Shown in pieces: positions 36,970 to 47,906 of a stretch of DNA of 64,000 bases. This stretch comes from Pseudomonas cremoricolorata (lineage in GTDB: Bacteria > Pseudomonadota > Gammaproteobacteria > Pseudomonadales > Pseudomonadaceae): positions 3,100,001 through 3,164,000 of the forward strand of contig NZ_CP009455.1 of assembly GCF_000759535.1 (NCBI RefSeq), read 5' to 3'. How positions within the stretch are numbered: position 1 is the first letter of the stretch; the number at the start of each line of letters is the position of its first letter. A model generated the notes under the pieces. The model was not told the origin of the DNA. It ran no database searches and worked only from the letters and a program-made list of their open reading frames with translations. Both the position numbers and the translations under genes were made by a program.

Positions 36970-39654
36970 ATGACTGATTCTTCGGGCGCCGCCGCGTCGG
37001 GCGCCGCTGCACTGCGCGCCGATGCACTGCTGACGGCGCTGCCAGCCCAGGGGCGGGGCCGTTTGAAGGTATTTCTTGGCGCCGCCCCTGGGGTCGGCAA
37101 GACCTACGCCATGCTCCAGGCTGCGCATGAGCGCCAGCGCCAGGGCGTCAGGTTGCTGGCAGCGGTGGTGCAGACCCATGGCCGCAGCGAGACCGAAGCA
37201 CTGTCGCTGGGTCTGCCGCAGGTGCCGCTGCTGCGCCACGAGTACCGCGGCGTGCTGCTCGAGGAGATGGACCTCGACGCCGTGCTGGCTGCTGCGCCGC
37301 AGTTGGCCCTGGTCGACGAACTGGCCCACAGCAACGTACCCGGCAGTCGTCATGCCAAGCGCTGGCAGGACGTGCAGGAGTTGCTGGCCGCCGGCATCGA
37401 CGTCTACACCACGGTCAACGTCCAGCACCTGGAGAGCCTCAACGACAAAGTGTGCGGCATCACCGGCGTGCAGGTGCGCGAAACCGTTCCCGACTGGGTG
37501 GTGCAGGAAGCCTTCGAACTGGTGCTGATCGACCTGCCGCCGCGCGAGCTGCTCGAACGCCTGCGCCAGGGCAAGGTGTACGTGCCCGAACAGGCGCGCG
37601 CGGCCATCGATGCGTTCTTCTCGCAGACCAACCTCGGCGCCCTGCGCGAGCTGGCCATGCAGACGGCGGCGGCGCAGGTCGATGCCGATGTCGCCCAGGG
37701 CTATCGGCAACGCGGCGAGCAGGCCCCGGCGTTGCAGGGGCGTTTGCTGGTCGGGGTCGATGGCGACGATCAGGCCGAAGCACTGGTGCGCCACGCCAGC
37801 CGGGTCGCCCAGCGCCGGCACTTGCCGTGGAGCGTGGTGCACGTCGAGCGCGGTGCAGCGCGCGATGAAGGCAGCCGGCAGTGCCTGCAAGCGGCCCAGC
37901 AACTGGCCGAGCGGCTGGGTGGCGAGGTGGTGGTGCTGCGTGCGGGGGAGGTGGCGCGCACGCTGCTCGGCCACGCTGCCGAGCGTCGCGCCAGCGTGTT
38001 GCTGGTGGGGCAGAGCCGCCGCCGCTGGTGGCGGCGCTGGCTCAGTGGTGGGGTGGCGCAGCGCTTGCTGCGGGAACCTTCGGGGTTAGAGATCAGCGTG
38101 CTCGATGGGCAGGCGGCGCGGCCTGCGCGAGTCCGTGGCGAACCTGGGCGCTGGGTCGCCGGGCACTACCTGCTGGCCATCCTCGCCACGGCGCTGGCCG
38201 CTGGCCTGGCCTGGGCCGTGTCCAGCGTGCTGGAACTGCCGAACATCTCCCTGGTGTTTCTCGCTGCGGTATTACTGGTGGCGGTGCGCAGCAGCCTGGG
38301 TCCGGCGCTGGTCTGCGCGCTGCTGTCGTTTCTCGCCTACGACTACCTGTTCATCGCCCCCAGTTACTCCTTGAGCATCCGCCGCGAAGAAGACGTGCTG
38401 ACCTTGCTGTTCTTTCTGCTTATGGCGGCCCTGACCGGCAAGCTGGCTGCACGCCAGCGCCGCCAGTTGCAGGTGCTGCGTGACACCCAGGACGAGACCC
38501 GGCAGTTGCTCGAACTGTCCCAACACCTGGCGCTTGCCACCGACCGCAAGGCCGTGCTGGCGGCTGCCGTCACCCACTTGGAACAGGCCGCCGGGCAGCC
38601 GGTAACGGTGGTGCAGCGCCTCGCCGATGGTGGCTTTAGCCCGCTCAGTGGCCCGGCGCAGGCCCTGCCGGTCAGCGCCCAGGCGGCTGCGCACTGGGCC
38701 TGGCAACACGGCCAGGCCGCCGGTGCCGGCACCGACACGCTGCCCGATAGCCCATTCTGGTGGTGGCCGTTGCGGGTCGAGGATCGGCCGTTGGCTTTGC
38801 TCGGGGTGAAGGTTGCGCCCTCGGCAGCGCTCAGTCGCCGCCGCCTGCGCCTGTTGCGCGGTTTGGCCCAGCCGCTGGCGCAGGCCCTGGCCCGGGTCGA
38901 GCTGGCCGAGCAACTAGAGGCTGCACGGCTGCAAGGGGAAACCGAGCAGTTGCGCAGCGCGCTGCTGGCGTCGGTGTCGCATGACTTGCGCACCCCGCTG
39001 ACGGCCATGCGCGGCAGCATCGACAGCCTGCTTGCCCTCGACCAGGCGTTGAGTGGCGCCGACCGCCGCGAGTTGCTCGAGGGCACCCGTGATGAGGCTG
39101 AACGCCTCGATCGCTATATTCAGAACCTGCTCGACATGACCCGCCTGGGTCACGGCAGCCTGGCCCTGGCGCGCGATTGGGTAGCGCCGGCCGACATCGT
39201 CGGCAGCGCCTTGCACAGGCTGCGCACGCTGCTGGCACCGTTGCGCGTCGAACGGCAGATGGCTGGCGACCTGCCGCTGCTGTACGTGCATGCCGCGCTG
39301 ATCGAGCAGGCGTTGGTCAATGTGCTGGAAAACGCCGCGCGGTTTTCGCCGCGCGACGGCCGCATTCTTCTTCAGGTGGCGGTCGAGGGCGAGCAGTTGC
39401 GTCTGGCGATCAGTGATCAGGGGCCCGGCATTCCGCTGGCCGAACGCAGCAAGATCTTCGACATGTTCTACACCGCCGCCCGCGGCGACCGTGGCGGGCA
39501 GGGCACAGGCCTGGGGCTTGCCATCTGCCAGGGCATGATCGGCGCGCATGGCGGCCGTATCGAGGTCGACGACGGCGCGGATGGCCAAGGGACCTGCATC
39601 ACTCTATGCTTGCCGCTGCCCGCCCAACCCGATGCTGATGCCGAGGCGCCATGA
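36970..39654 (+). CDS. kdpD: Sensor histidine kinase KdpD
   Basis: Inner-membrane sensor of potassium limitation, 894 residues. Order: KdpD N-terminal domain (about 30-235, Walker-type VFLGAAPGVGKTYAML, DELAHSNVPGSRHAKRWQD), Usp-like domain (about 255-375), four membrane segments (about 398-492), GAF-like region, HisKA with His671 (SVSHDLRTPLTAMRGS) and HATPase (DQGPGIP, GTGLGLAIC). It phosphorylates KdpE, whose gene overlaps by ATGA. Placing kdpDE directly behind kdpFABC makes one six-gene unit. Confidence 0.96.
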   Translation: MTDSSGAAASGAAALRADALLTALPAQGRGRLKVFLGAAPGVGKTYAMLQAAHERQRQGVRLLAAVVQTHGRSETEALSLGLPQVPLLRHEYRGVLLEEMDLDAVLAAAPQLALVDELAHSNVPGSRHAKRWQDVQELLAAGIDVYTTVNVQHLESLNDKVCGITGVQVRETVPDWVVQEAFELVLIDLPPRELLERLRQGKVYVPEQARAAIDAFFSQTNLGALRELAMQTAAAQVDADVAQGYRQRGEQAPALQGRLLVGVDGDDQAEALVRHASRVAQRRHLPWSVVHVERGAARDEGSRQCLQAAQQLAERLGGEVVVLRAGEVARTLLGHAAERRASVLLVGQSRRRWWRRWLSGGVAQRLLREPSGLEISVLDGQAARPARVRGEPGRWVAGHYLLAILATALAAGLAWAVSSVLELPNISLVFLAAVLLVAVRSSLGPALVCALLSFLAYDYLFIAPSYSLSIRREEDVLTLLFFLLMAALTGKLAARQRRQLQVLRDTQDETRQLLELSQHLALATDRKAVLAAAVTHLEQAAGQPVTVVQRLADGGFSPLSGPAQALPVSAQAAAHWAWQHGQAAGAGTDTLPDSPFWWWPLRVEDRPLALLGVKVAPSAALSRRRLRLLRGLAQPLAQALARVELAEQLEAARLQGETEQLRSALLASVSHDLRTPLTAMRGSIDSLLALDQALSGADRRELLEGTRDEAERLDRYIQNLLDMTRLGHGSLALARDWVAPADIVGSALHRLRTLLAPLRVERQMAGDLPLLYVHAALIEQALVNVLENAARFSPRDGRILLQVAVEGEQLRLAISDQGPGIPLAERSKIFDMFYTAARGDRGGQGTGLGLAICQGMIGAHGGRIEVDDGADGQGTCITLCLPLPAQPDADAEAP

Positions 39655-40352
39655 GCCTGCCTGCCACCTTGCTGGTGATCGACGACGAGCCGCAGATTCG
39701 CAAGTTCCTGCGCATCAGCCTGTGCTCGCAGGGCTATCACGTGGTCGAGGCAGGCACCGGCCGCGAAGGCCTGGCTCAGGCGGCGCTGGCGCGTCCCGAC
39801 CTGGTGGTGCTCGACCTCGGCCTGCCGGACATGGACGGCCAGCAGGTGCTGCGTGAACTGCGCGAGTGGAGCGCGGTGCCGGTGATGGTGCTGTCGGTGC
39901 GCGCCAGTGAGCTGCAGAAAGTCGACGCCCTCGACGGTGGCGCCAACGACTACGTGACCAAGCCCTTCGGCATTCAGGAGTTTCTCGCTCGGGTGCGTGC
40001 CCTGCTGCGCCAGGCCGCCGCCGCGACCTCGCCAAGTGGCGGCAGCGAGCCGCTGCTGCGCGTCGGCCCGCTGAGCATCGACCTGGCCCTGCGCAAGGTC
40101 AGCCTCGACGCCCGTGACGTCGAGTTGACCCGCAAGGAATACGCGTTGCTGGCGCAACTGGCGCGGCATCCGGGGCGGGTCATCACCCAGCAGCAGCTGC
40201 TCAAGGACATCTGGGGGCCAAGCCATGTCCACGACACCCATTACCTGCGCATCGTGGTCGGCCACCTGCGGCAAAAGCTCGGTGACGATCCGGCGGCGCC
40301 GCGCTTCATCGTCACTGAGGTGGGGGTCGGCTATCGCCTGTTGAGCGATTAA
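39651..40352 (+). CDS. kdpE: Response regulator KdpE
   Basis: OmpR-family DNA-binding regulator, 233 residues, that activates kdpFABC. Receiver domain with Asp55 in VVLDLGLPDMDG, Lys in YVTKPFG, and a C-terminal winged helix (LTRKEYALLAQLARHPGRVITQQQLL, THYLRIVVGHLRQKL). Its TAA stop shares the palindrome TTAA with the stop codon of the convergent nppD gene, so there is no space for a terminator between the two operons. Confidence 0.96.
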   Translation: MSLPATLLVIDDEPQIRKFLRISLCSQGYHVVEAGTGREGLAQAALARPDLVVLDLGLPDMDGQQVLRELREWSAVPVMVLSVRASELQKVDALDGGANDYVTKPFGIQEFLARVRALLRQAAAATSPSGGSEPLLRVGPLSIDLALRKVSLDARDVELTRKEYALLAQLARHPGRVITQQQLLKDIWGPSHVHDTHYLRIVVGHLRQKLGDDPAAPRFIVTEVGVGYRLLSD

Positions 40353-41959
40353 GCCTCGCTGGCAGGCTCGAGGAACGCCGCCGCCAGCAACTGCCGTGTG
40401 TAGGGGTGCTGCGGGTCGCGGAAGATCTCGTGGGCCGCGCCTTGCTCGACCACCTGACCTTGCTTGATCACCATCAACTGATGACTGAGCGCCTTGACCA
40501 CCGCCAGGTCGTGGCTGATGAACAGGTAGGTGAGGTTGTATTTGAGCTGCAGCGAACGCAGCAGTTCCACCACCTGGCGCTGCACCGTGCGGTCGAGGGC
40601 CGAGGTCGGCTCATCGAGCAGAATCAGCGCCGGCTTGAGCACCAGGGCACGGGCGATGGCGATGCGCTGGCGCTGACCGCCGGAGAACTCGTGGGGGTAG
40701 CGGTGACGGCTGGCAGGGTCAAGGCCGACTTCCTGCAACGCCGCGATGATCGCAGCTTCCCGTTCCTCAGCCGTGCCGATGCGATGAATGTGCAAGCCTT
40801 CACCGACGATGTCGGCCACGCTCATGCGCGGGCTGAGGCTGCCGAACGGGTCCTGGAACACCACCTGCATCTGCCGGCGCAACGGCCGCACCTGACGCTG
40901 CTCGAGGCCATCGAGCGCCTGACCGTCGAAGCGGATGCTGCCCTGGCTTGCGATCAGTCGCAAAATCGCCAGGCCCAGGGTCGACTTGCCCGAGCCGCTC
41001 TCACCGACGATGCCCAGGGTCTGCCCCTGGGGCAGGCTGAAGCTCACGCCATTCACCGCCTTGACGTGGTCGACCGTGCGCCGTAGCAAGCCCTGCTTGA
41101 TCGGGAACCACACCTTCAACGCATCGACCTCCAGCAGCGCCGGGCCGACTGCGGTGCTGGCCGGCGCGCCACTGGGCTCGGCATTGATCAGCATCTGCGT
41201 GTAGGGGTGCTGCGGGGCGCTGAACAGGGTCGCGCAATCGGCCTGCTCGACGATCTGTCCCTGCTGCATCACGCACACCCGGTGGGCGATGCGCCGTACC
41301 AGGTTGAGGTCGTGGCTGATCAGCAGCAGCGCCATGCCCAGACGCGCCTGCAACGATTTCAGCAGCTCGAGGATTTTCATCTGCACGGTGACGTCGAGCG
41401 CGGTGGTCGGTTCGTCGGCGATCAACAGCTCCGGCTCGTTGGCCAGGGCCATGGCGATCATCACCCGCTGGCGCTGACCCCCGGACAACTCGTGAGGCAG
41501 GGCCTTGAGGCGCTTGGCAGGTTCGGGGATGCCCACCAGTTCGAGCAGCTCGAGGGTGCGCGCGGTGGCCTGCTTGCCGGTCAGGCCCTTGTGCAGCAGG
41601 AGGATTTCGTTGATCTGCTTTTCGATGGTGTGCAGCGGGTTGAGCGAGGTCATCGGCTCCTGGAAGATCATCGCGATGCGATTGCCGCGGATACGCTGCA
41701 TGGGCTTTTCGCCCAGGTGCAGCAGGTCCTGTCCTCCATAGCGGATGCTGCCGCTGGGGTGGCGCGCCAGCGGGTAGGGCAGCAGGCGCAGAATCGAATG
41801 CGCCGTCACCGACTTGCCCGAGCCGCTTTCGCCGACCAGGGCCAGGGTTTCGCCCCTGCGGATGTCGAAGCTGATGCCATCGACCACGCGGTTGACCTGT
41901 TCGCCGGTGACGAACTCCACCGCCAGGTCGCGGACTTCGATCAGGGTCTGTTCACTCAT
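40349..41959 (-). CDS. nppD: Peptide ABC transporter, double ATP-binding protein (NppD/YejF)
   Basis: A 536-residue ATPase with two complete cassettes in one chain: Walker [10 protein letters not shown] (about 40) and GESGSGKST (about 325), signatures LSGGQRQR and FSGGQRQR, Walker [13 protein letters not shown] and [12 protein letters not shown]. It powers the npp importer. P. aeruginosa NppA1A2BCD takes up peptidyl-nucleoside antibiotics, and E. coli YejABEF takes up microcin C. Starts one base after the permease gene; the ATG at 41959 is chosen because MSEQTLIEV is the family start. Confidence 0.93.
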   Translation of the reverse strand: MSEQTLIEVRDLAVEFVTGEQVNRVVDGISFDIRRGETLALVGESGSGKSVTAHSILRLLPYPLARHPSGSIRYGGQDLLHLGEKPMQRIRGNRIAMIFQEPMTSLNPLHTIEKQINEILLLHKGLTGKQATARTLELLELVGIPEPAKRLKALPHELSGGQRQRVMIAMALANEPELLIADEPTTALDVTVQMKILELLKSLQARLGMALLLISHDLNLVRRIAHRVCVMQQGQIVEQADCATLFSAPQHPYTQMLINAEPSGAPASTAVGPALLEVDALKVWFPIKQGLLRRTVDHVKAVNGVSFSLPQGQTLGIVGESGSGKSTLGLAILRLIASQGSIRFDGQALDGLEQRQVRPLRRQMQVVFQDPFGSLSPRMSVADIVGEGLHIHRIGTAEEREAAIIAALQEVGLDPASRHRYPHEFSGGQRQRIAIARALVLKPALILLDEPTSALDRTVQRQVVELLRSLQLKYNLTYLFISHDLAVVKALSHQLMVIKQGQVVEQGAAHEIFRDPQHPYTRQLLAAAFLEPASEA

Positions 41960-41960
41960 G

Positions 41961-42980
41961 TCATTTCCTCGGATCGAAGGCATCGCGGGCGGATTCGCCG
42001 ATGAACACCAGCAGGCTGAGCATCACCGCCAGCACGGCGAAGGCGCTGATGCCCAGCCATGGCGCCTGCAGGTTGGATTTGCCCTGGGCCACCAGTTCGC
42101 CCAGCGACGGCGCCCCAGCGGGCAGGCCGAAGCCGAGAAAATCCAGCGCGGTGAGGGTACCGATGGCGCCGGTGAGGATGAATGGCAGGAAGGTCATGGT
42201 CGAGATCATCGCGTTGGGCAGGATGTGCCGGTACATGATCGAACCATCGCCCATGCCCAGCGCGCGGGCGGCGCGCACGTATTCCAGGTTGCGCCCGCGC
42301 AGGAACTCGGCGCGCACCACATCCACCAGACTCATCCACGAGAACAGCAGCATGATGCCCAGCAGCCACCAGAAGTTCGGCTGCACGAAGCTGGCGAGGA
42401 TGATCAGCAGGTACAGCACCGGCAGACCCGACCAGATTTCCAGAAAACGCTGACCGGCCAAGTCTACCCAGCCGCCGTAGTAGCCCTGCAAGGCGCCAGC
42501 GATGACGCCGATCACTGAGCTGGCCAGGGTCAGGGTCAGGGCGAACAGCACGGAAATACGGAAGCCATAAATCACCCGCGCCAGCACGTCGCGGCCCTGG
42601 TCGTCGGTGCCCAGCCAGTTGTCCGTCGACGGTGGCGCCGGGGCCGGCACCTTGAGGTCGTAGTTGATGCTCTGGTAGCTGAACGGCACCGGCGCCCACA
42701 GCACCGAGGCATCGTGTTTGGCCAGAAGCTCACGGATGTATGGGCTCTTGTAGTTGGCTTCCAGGGGGAATTCGCCGCCGAAGGTGGTTTCCGGGTAGCG
42801 CTTGAAGGCCGGGAAATACCATTGGTCGTCGTAGTGCACGGCAATCGGCTTGTCGTTGGCGATCAGCTCGGCGCCCAGGCTCAGGCCGAACAGAATCAGG
42901 AACAGCCACAGCGACCACCAGCCGCGACGGTTGGCCTTGAAGCGCTCGAAGCGCCGCCGGTTGAGGGGAGAAAGAGCCAT
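41961..42980 (-). CDS. nppC: Peptide ABC transporter, permease (NppC/YejE)
   Basis: Inner-membrane permease of 339 residues, with an N-terminal basic segment (NRRRFERFKANRRGWWSLW), a long periplasmic loop typical of YejE and the permease loop motif EFLRGRNLEYVRAARALGMGDGSIMYRHILPNA. It pairs with NppB. Gaps to its neighbours are one base each, so the operon is fully packed. Confidence 0.93.
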   Translation of the reverse strand: MALSPLNRRRFERFKANRRGWWSLWLFLILFGLSLGAELIANDKPIAVHYDDQWYFPAFKRYPETTFGGEFPLEANYKSPYIRELLAKHDASVLWAPVPFSYQSINYDLKVPAPAPPSTDNWLGTDDQGRDVLARVIYGFRISVLFALTLTLASSVIGVIAGALQGYYGGWVDLAGQRFLEIWSGLPVLYLLIILASFVQPNFWWLLGIMLLFSWMSLVDVVRAEFLRGRNLEYVRAARALGMGDGSIMYRHILPNAMISTMTFLPFILTGAIGTLTALDFLGFGLPAGAPSLGELVAQGKSNLQAPWLGISAFAVLAVMLSLLVFIGESARDAFDPRK

Positions 42981-42981
42981 G

Positions 42982-44055
42982 TCAGTGCTTCCTGCTGGCG
43001 AAGTCGATGCGTGGATCGACCAGGGTGTAGGTCAGGTCGCCGATCAGTTTCACCACCAGCCCAAGCAGGGTGAAGATGAACAGGGTGCCGAAGACTACCG
43101 GGTAGTCGCGGTTGATCGCCGCCTCGAAGCTCATCAGGCCCAGGCCGTCGAGCGAGAAAATCACCTCGATCAACAATGAGCCGGTGAAGAAGATGCTGAT
43201 GAACGCCGACGGAAAGCCGGCGATCACCAGCAGCATGGCGTTGCGGAACACATGGCCGTAGAGCACCCGCGACCGACTCAGGCCCTTGGCCTTGGCGGTG
43301 ACCACGTACTGTTTGTTGATCTCGTCGAGAAAGCTGTTCTTGGTCAGCAGGGTCATGGTGGCGAAGTTGCCGATCACCAGGGCGGTGATCGGCAACACCA
43401 GGTGCCAGAAGTAGTCCAGCACCTTGCCCGTGGTCGACAGCTCATCGAAGTTGTTCGAGGTCAGCCCGCGCAACGGGAACCAGTCGAAATAGCTGCCACC
43501 GGCGAACAGCACGATCAGCAGGATGGCGAACAGGAATGCTGGAATAGCGTAGCCGACGATGATCGCCGAACTGGTCCAGACATCGAAGTGACTGCCATGG
43601 CGCACCGCCTTGGCGATACCCAAGGGGATCGACACCAGGTACATGATCAGCGTGCTCCACAGCCCCAGCGAGATCGACACCGGCATCTTTTCCATGATCA
43701 GGTCGATGACCTTGGCATCGCGGAAGAAGCTGTCGCCGAAATCCAGGGTGGCGTAGTTCTTGATCATGATCCACAGCCGTTCCGGCGCCGACTTGTCGAA
43801 GCCGTACATGTGCTCGATCTCGGCGATCAGCGCCGGGTCCAGGCCTTGCGCACCCCGGTAGTTGGAGCCGGCTACCGAAACTTCCGCGCCGCCGCCGGCG
43901 ATGCGGCTGGTGGCGCCTTCGAAGCCTTCGAGCTTGGCGATCATCTGCTCGACCGGGCCGCCCGGCGCGGCCTGGACGATGATGAAGTTGATGACCAGGA
44001 TGCCCAGCAAGGTCGGAATGATCAGCAGCAGGCGCCGCAGGGTATAGGCCAGCAT
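42982..44055 (-). CDS. nppB: Peptide ABC transporter, permease (NppB/YejB)
   Basis: Inner-membrane permease of 357 residues, starting [24 protein letters not shown] as DppB-like permeases do. It has a periplasmic loop of about 100 residues and the EAA-like motif [24 protein letters not shown]. It forms the channel with NppC. Confidence 0.93.
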   Translation of the reverse strand: MLAYTLRRLLLIIPTLLGILVINFIIVQAAPGGPVEQMIAKLEGFEGATSRIAGGGAEVSVAGSNYRGAQGLDPALIAEIEHMYGFDKSAPERLWIMIKNYATLDFGDSFFRDAKVIDLIMEKMPVSISLGLWSTLIMYLVSIPLGIAKAVRHGSHFDVWTSSAIIVGYAIPAFLFAILLIVLFAGGSYFDWFPLRGLTSNNFDELSTTGKVLDYFWHLVLPITALVIGNFATMTLLTKNSFLDEINKQYVVTAKAKGLSRSRVLYGHVFRNAMLLVIAGFPSAFISIFFTGSLLIEVIFSLDGLGLMSFEAAINRDYPVVFGTLFIFTLLGLVVKLIGDLTYTLVDPRIDFASRKH

Positions 44056-44056
44056 G

Positions 44057-45898
44057 TCAGTTGCCCTCGGCAGGCGGTGGAGTGACGTCGCTCACCGCCG
44101 GGGTGACGTTCGGCTTGATCCACCAGGTGTTGATGCCCAGGTCGAAGGTCGGCGACACCTCGGGGTGGCCGATGTGGTTCCAGTACGCCACCCGGTAGGT
44201 GCTGATGTACCAGTTGGGGATCACGTAAAAGCCCCACAGCAGCACGCGGTCCAGGGCATGGGCGTGCTCGATCAGCGACTGGCGCGAATCAGCGCCGATC
44301 AGCGACTCGACCAGCTGGTCGATGGCCGGGTCGCGCAGGCCGATGTAGTTGCGACTGCCGGGGTTGTCGGCCGACACGCTCGACCAGTACTCGCGCTGCT
44401 CGTTACCCGGCGAACTGGTCTGCGGGAAGCTGCCGACCATCATGTCGAAATCGCGCAGGCGGATGCGGGTGACGAACTGCGAGACATCCACCCGGCGTAT
44501 CACCAGGTCGATGCCCAGTTCGGCCAGGTTGCGCTTGAACGGCAGCAACACGCGCTCGAAGTCCGGCTGCGCGAGCAGAAACTCGATGCTCACCGGCTTG
44601 CCCTGGGCATCGACCATCTTGTCGTCGACGATCTTCCAGCCGGCCTCTTGCAGCAGGCGATAGGCGGTGCGTTGCTGCTCGCGGATCATGCCGCTGGCGT
44701 CGGTGACCGGGGTGCTGAAGGCGGTGCTCAGGGCGCGCTCGGGGATTTTTCCGCGCAGCGGTTCGAGAATCGCCCGCTCGGCATCGCTGGGCGCGCCGCG
44801 GGCGGCCATGTCGGAGTTCTCGAAGTAGCTGTTGGTGCGCCTGTAGGCGCCGTTGAACAGCTGCCTGTTGGTCCACTCGAAATCGAACAGTTGGCTCAGC
44901 GCCTCGCGCACGCGGATGTCCTGGAAGATCGGCCGGCGCAGGTTGAAGACAAAGCCCTGCATGCCGGATGGGTTGCCGTTGGGCAACTCTTCGCGGATCA
45001 GCCGGCCATCGCGCACCGCGGGGGTGTTGTAGGCGGTGGCCCAGCTTTTCGCCGTACGCTCTTCGCGGAAATCGAACTGCCCGGCCTTGAGCCCTTCGAG
45101 GGCCACCACGTTGTCGCGGTAGACGTCGAAGGTCATGGCGTCGAAATTGTACTGGCCGACATTGATCGGCAGGTCCTTGGCCCAGTAGTCCTTGACCCGC
45201 TCATAGCGAATAGAGCGCCCCGGCTTGACCTGGGCGACCCGGTACGGCCCGCTGCCCAAGGGCAATTCGAGGCTGGCGTGGGTGAAATCACGCTCGGCGT
45301 ACCAGTGCTTGGGCAGCACCGGCAGTTGGCCGAGGATCATCGGCAGCTCGCGGTTGCCGCCGTGCTTGAAGTCGAAGCGCACCTGCAAGGGGGTTTCTGC
45401 CACGACCTGGGTGACGTCACCGTAATACTGGCGATACAGCGGCGCGCCCTGTTTGGTCAGCGCATTGAAGGAAAACACCACATCCTCGGCGCGCATCGGC
45501 TGGCCGTCGTGGAAACGTGCTTCCGGGCGCAGGTAGAAGCGTACCCAGGTGTTGTCCGGGGCCTTTTCGATCTTGCCGGCGACCAGGCCGTACTCGGTGA
45601 ACGGCTCGTCGCGGCTCTGGGTCATCAGCGTGTCGTAGATCAGCTCGATACCATCGGCTGGCACGCCCTTGGTGATGTACGGGTTGAGGCTGTCGAAGCT
45701 GCCGAAGCTGGACTGGCGGAAAGTGCCGCCCTTGGGCGCCTTGGGGTTGACGTAGTCGAGGTGCTTGAAGTCGGCCGGGTACTTGGGCGGCTCGTCGTAC
45801 AGGGTCAGGGCATGTTGCGGGGCGGCTGCGGCAGGTAAGGCCAGGCAGGCGAGCAACAGGCTCGCGGCCAGCGCACCGAAGCGGTGGATGGGCGTCAT
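44057..45898 (-). CDS. nppA2: Peptide ABC transporter, second substrate-binding protein (NppA2/YejA-like)
   Basis: Periplasmic binding protein of 613 residues (SBP family 5). Signal peptide about 1-26 (ending AAA), then [32 protein letters not shown] and the family motifs [15 protein letters not shown] and YDTLM. It is clearly homologous to the preceding nppA1 product but well diverged. The start at 45898 overlaps the nppA1 stop by ATGA. Two binding proteins for one transporter suggest a broadened ligand range. Confidence 0.92.
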   Translation of the reverse strand: MTPIHRFGALAASLLLACLALPAAAAPQHALTLYDEPPKYPADFKHLDYVNPKAPKGGTFRQSSFGSFDSLNPYITKGVPADGIELIYDTLMTQSRDEPFTEYGLVAGKIEKAPDNTWVRFYLRPEARFHDGQPMRAEDVVFSFNALTKQGAPLYRQYYGDVTQVVAETPLQVRFDFKHGGNRELPMILGQLPVLPKHWYAERDFTHASLELPLGSGPYRVAQVKPGRSIRYERVKDYWAKDLPINVGQYNFDAMTFDVYRDNVVALEGLKAGQFDFREERTAKSWATAYNTPAVRDGRLIREELPNGNPSGMQGFVFNLRRPIFQDIRVREALSQLFDFEWTNRQLFNGAYRRTNSYFENSDMAARGAPSDAERAILEPLRGKIPERALSTAFSTPVTDASGMIREQQRTAYRLLQEAGWKIVDDKMVDAQGKPVSIEFLLAQPDFERVLLPFKRNLAELGIDLVIRRVDVSQFVTRIRLRDFDMMVGSFPQTSSPGNEQREYWSSVSADNPGSRNYIGLRDPAIDQLVESLIGADSRQSLIEHAHALDRVLLWGFYVIPNWYISTYRVAYWNHIGHPEVSPTFDLGINTWWIKPNVTPAVSDVTPPPAEGN

Positions 45899-47727
45899 GG
45901 GGCTTTCTCCGGAGTCTTCTTGAGCCACCAGCTGTTCAGCCCCAAGGTGTAGGGCGGTGTGGCGACGAAGGCGAAACGGTTGCGGTACGCCAGGCGGTGA
46001 TTGTCGAGGTACCAGTTGGGAATCATGTAGTTGTGCCACAACAGCACGCGGTCCAGGGCGCGCGCAGCGGCGACCTGGTCATCGCGGCTCTGCGCGCCCA
46101 GCAGGGTGTCGAGCAGGTGATCGACCACCGGGTCGTTGATCCCGGCGTAGTTCTTGCTGCCCTTGATCGAGGCTTGGCTTGAGTGGAAGTACTGCCACTG
46201 CTCGAGGCCCGGACTGAGGGTCTGGCCGAGGGTCATCAGAATCATGTCGAAATCGAACTGGTCCAGGCGCTGTTTGTACTGCGCGCGATCGACCGTGCGC
46301 AGCCCGGCGGCGATGCCGATGCTGGCCAGGTTTTCCACGTAGGGCCCGAAGATGCGCTCCAGATTTGGATTGACCAAAAGGATTTCCAGGCGCAACTGCC
46401 GGCCCTTGGCGTCCACCAGACGCTGGCCGTCCAGGCGATACCCGGCCTTGGCGAACAGGCCCAGCGCCTCACGCAGGGTCTGCCGGCCGATGCCGCTGCC
46501 TTCTGTGCGGCTGACCTGGTAGGGCTCGGTGAACAGCTTGGCTGGCAATTGATCGCGGAACGGCTTGAGCAGCAGCCATTCCTTGCCCACCGGCAGGCCG
46601 GTCGCGGCGAATTCGCTGTTGGGGTAATAGCTGGTCGAGCGCTGATAGGCACTGCTGAACAACGCACGGTTGGCCCACTCGAAATCGAGCATCAGCCCCA
46701 GCGCCTGGCGCAGGTCGGGGTTGTCGAACGGCGCGCGGCGGCTGTTCATGAACAGCCCTTGGGTCTGGGTGGGGATACGGTGCGGAATCTGCGCCTTGAT
46801 CACCTGGCCGCGGCGCACCGCCGGGAAGTTGTAGCCATTGGCCCAGTTCTTCGCCTGATGCTCGATGTAGATGTCGAATTCGCCGGCCTTGAACGCTTCG
46901 AAGGCCACCGTGGCGTCGCGGTAGAACTCGAATTCCACGCGGTTGAAGTTGTACTTGCCGCGATTGACCGGCAGGTCCTTGCCCCAGTAATTCTTCACCC
47001 GCTCGAACACCAGACGCCGGCCGGGCTGCACCTCGCTGATGCGGTACGGCCCGCTGCCCAGCGGCGGCTCGAAGGTGGTGGCCTTGAAATCGCGCTTTTC
47101 CCAGTAGTGCTTGGGCAGCACCGGCATTTCGCCCAGGCGCAGGATCAGCAGCGGGTTGCCGGCGCGCTTGAAGACGAAGCGAATGCGCAGCGGGCCGAGG
47201 ATGTCGACGCGCTGCACTTCCTGCAGGTTGGTGCGGTACAGCGGATGGCCCTGCTTGAGCAAAGTGCGGTAGGAGAACGCCACATCGGCCGAGGTGATCG
47301 GCTTGCCATCATGAAAGCGTGCCTGCGGGCGCAGGTTGAACACCACCCAGCTACGGTCCTCGCTGTACTCCACCGAGCGGGCGATCAGCCCATAACTAGA
47401 GGTCGGCTCGTCACCGGAAGGGTCGTACTGTCCGGTGCCGACCATCAGCGTTTCGTTCAGCTCGCTGACCCCGTACTGCTGGAAGTTCGGCGTGGTGACC
47501 GGGCTCGAGCCTTTGAAGGTGTAGGGGTTGAGGGTGTCGAAGGTGCCAAAGGCCATGGCCCGCAACGTGCCGCCCTTGGGCGCTTGCGGATTGACCCAGT
47601 CGAAGTGGGTGAAGCTGGCTGGGTACTTGAGCGTGCCGAACTGCGCATATCCGTGGCTTTCGCTCACTGTAGCGCCCGCAGGGAAGCTCAAGGCCAGGCT
47701 GATTGACAGCAGGAGGGGACGTATCAA
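45895..47727 (-). CDS. nppA1: Peptide ABC transporter, first substrate-binding protein (NppA1/YejA-like)
   Basis: Periplasmic binding protein of 610 residues and first gene of the nppA1A2BCD operon. Signal peptide about 1-19 (SFPAGA), then HGYAQFGTLKYPASFTHFDWVNPQAPKGGTL, with FNLRPQARFHDGKPI and a C-terminal NYMIPNWYLDNHRLAY. Same fold and length as nppA2, consistent with an old tandem duplication. The 179-base region upstream separates it from mltD. Confidence 0.92.
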   Translation of the reverse strand: MIRPLLLSISLALSFPAGATVSESHGYAQFGTLKYPASFTHFDWVNPQAPKGGTLRAMAFGTFDTLNPYTFKGSSPVTTPNFQQYGVSELNETLMVGTGQYDPSGDEPTSSYGLIARSVEYSEDRSWVVFNLRPQARFHDGKPITSADVAFSYRTLLKQGHPLYRTNLQEVQRVDILGPLRIRFVFKRAGNPLLILRLGEMPVLPKHYWEKRDFKATTFEPPLGSGPYRISEVQPGRRLVFERVKNYWGKDLPVNRGKYNFNRVEFEFYRDATVAFEAFKAGEFDIYIEHQAKNWANGYNFPAVRRGQVIKAQIPHRIPTQTQGLFMNSRRAPFDNPDLRQALGLMLDFEWANRALFSSAYQRSTSYYPNSEFAATGLPVGKEWLLLKPFRDQLPAKLFTEPYQVSRTEGSGIGRQTLREALGLFAKAGYRLDGQRLVDAKGRQLRLEILLVNPNLERIFGPYVENLASIGIAAGLRTVDRAQYKQRLDQFDFDMILMTLGQTLSPGLEQWQYFHSSQASIKGSKNYAGINDPVVDHLLDTLLGAQSRDDQVAAARALDRVLLWHNYMIPNWYLDNHRLAYRNRFAFVATPPYTLGLNSWWLKKTPEKAP

Positions 47728-47852
47728 GTCGGCATCCGATCCAGAGGCGTTGGGCTTGGGTCGGGCTACAGTAACAGCTTGTCAGGGATGGAAAAAGAGA
47801 CCCGGGAAAGGCGTTGCGCCAGGGCTGGCGCGGCGTTGCGCGAGGGCATCTG

Positions 47853-47871
47853 CGCCCCGCGTGGCGGGGCG
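47853..47871 (-). terminator. GC-rich hairpin after mltD
   Basis: CGCCCCG/CGGGGCG with a 5-base loop lies 36 bases past the mltD stop on the minus strand. No T-run follows, so termination would be weak or Rho-assisted. It also lies upstream of nppA1. Confidence 0.4.
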
Positions 47872-47906
47872 TGATGAACAGCGGGCACGGTGCTGCCCGA
47901 CGGCTA

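Noticed and set aside
44054..45838. 594-codon open frame opposite nppA2, and the similar 507-codon frame opposite nppA1 (46183-47706)
   Set aside because: Both shadow well-supported binding-protein genes and resemble no protein family.
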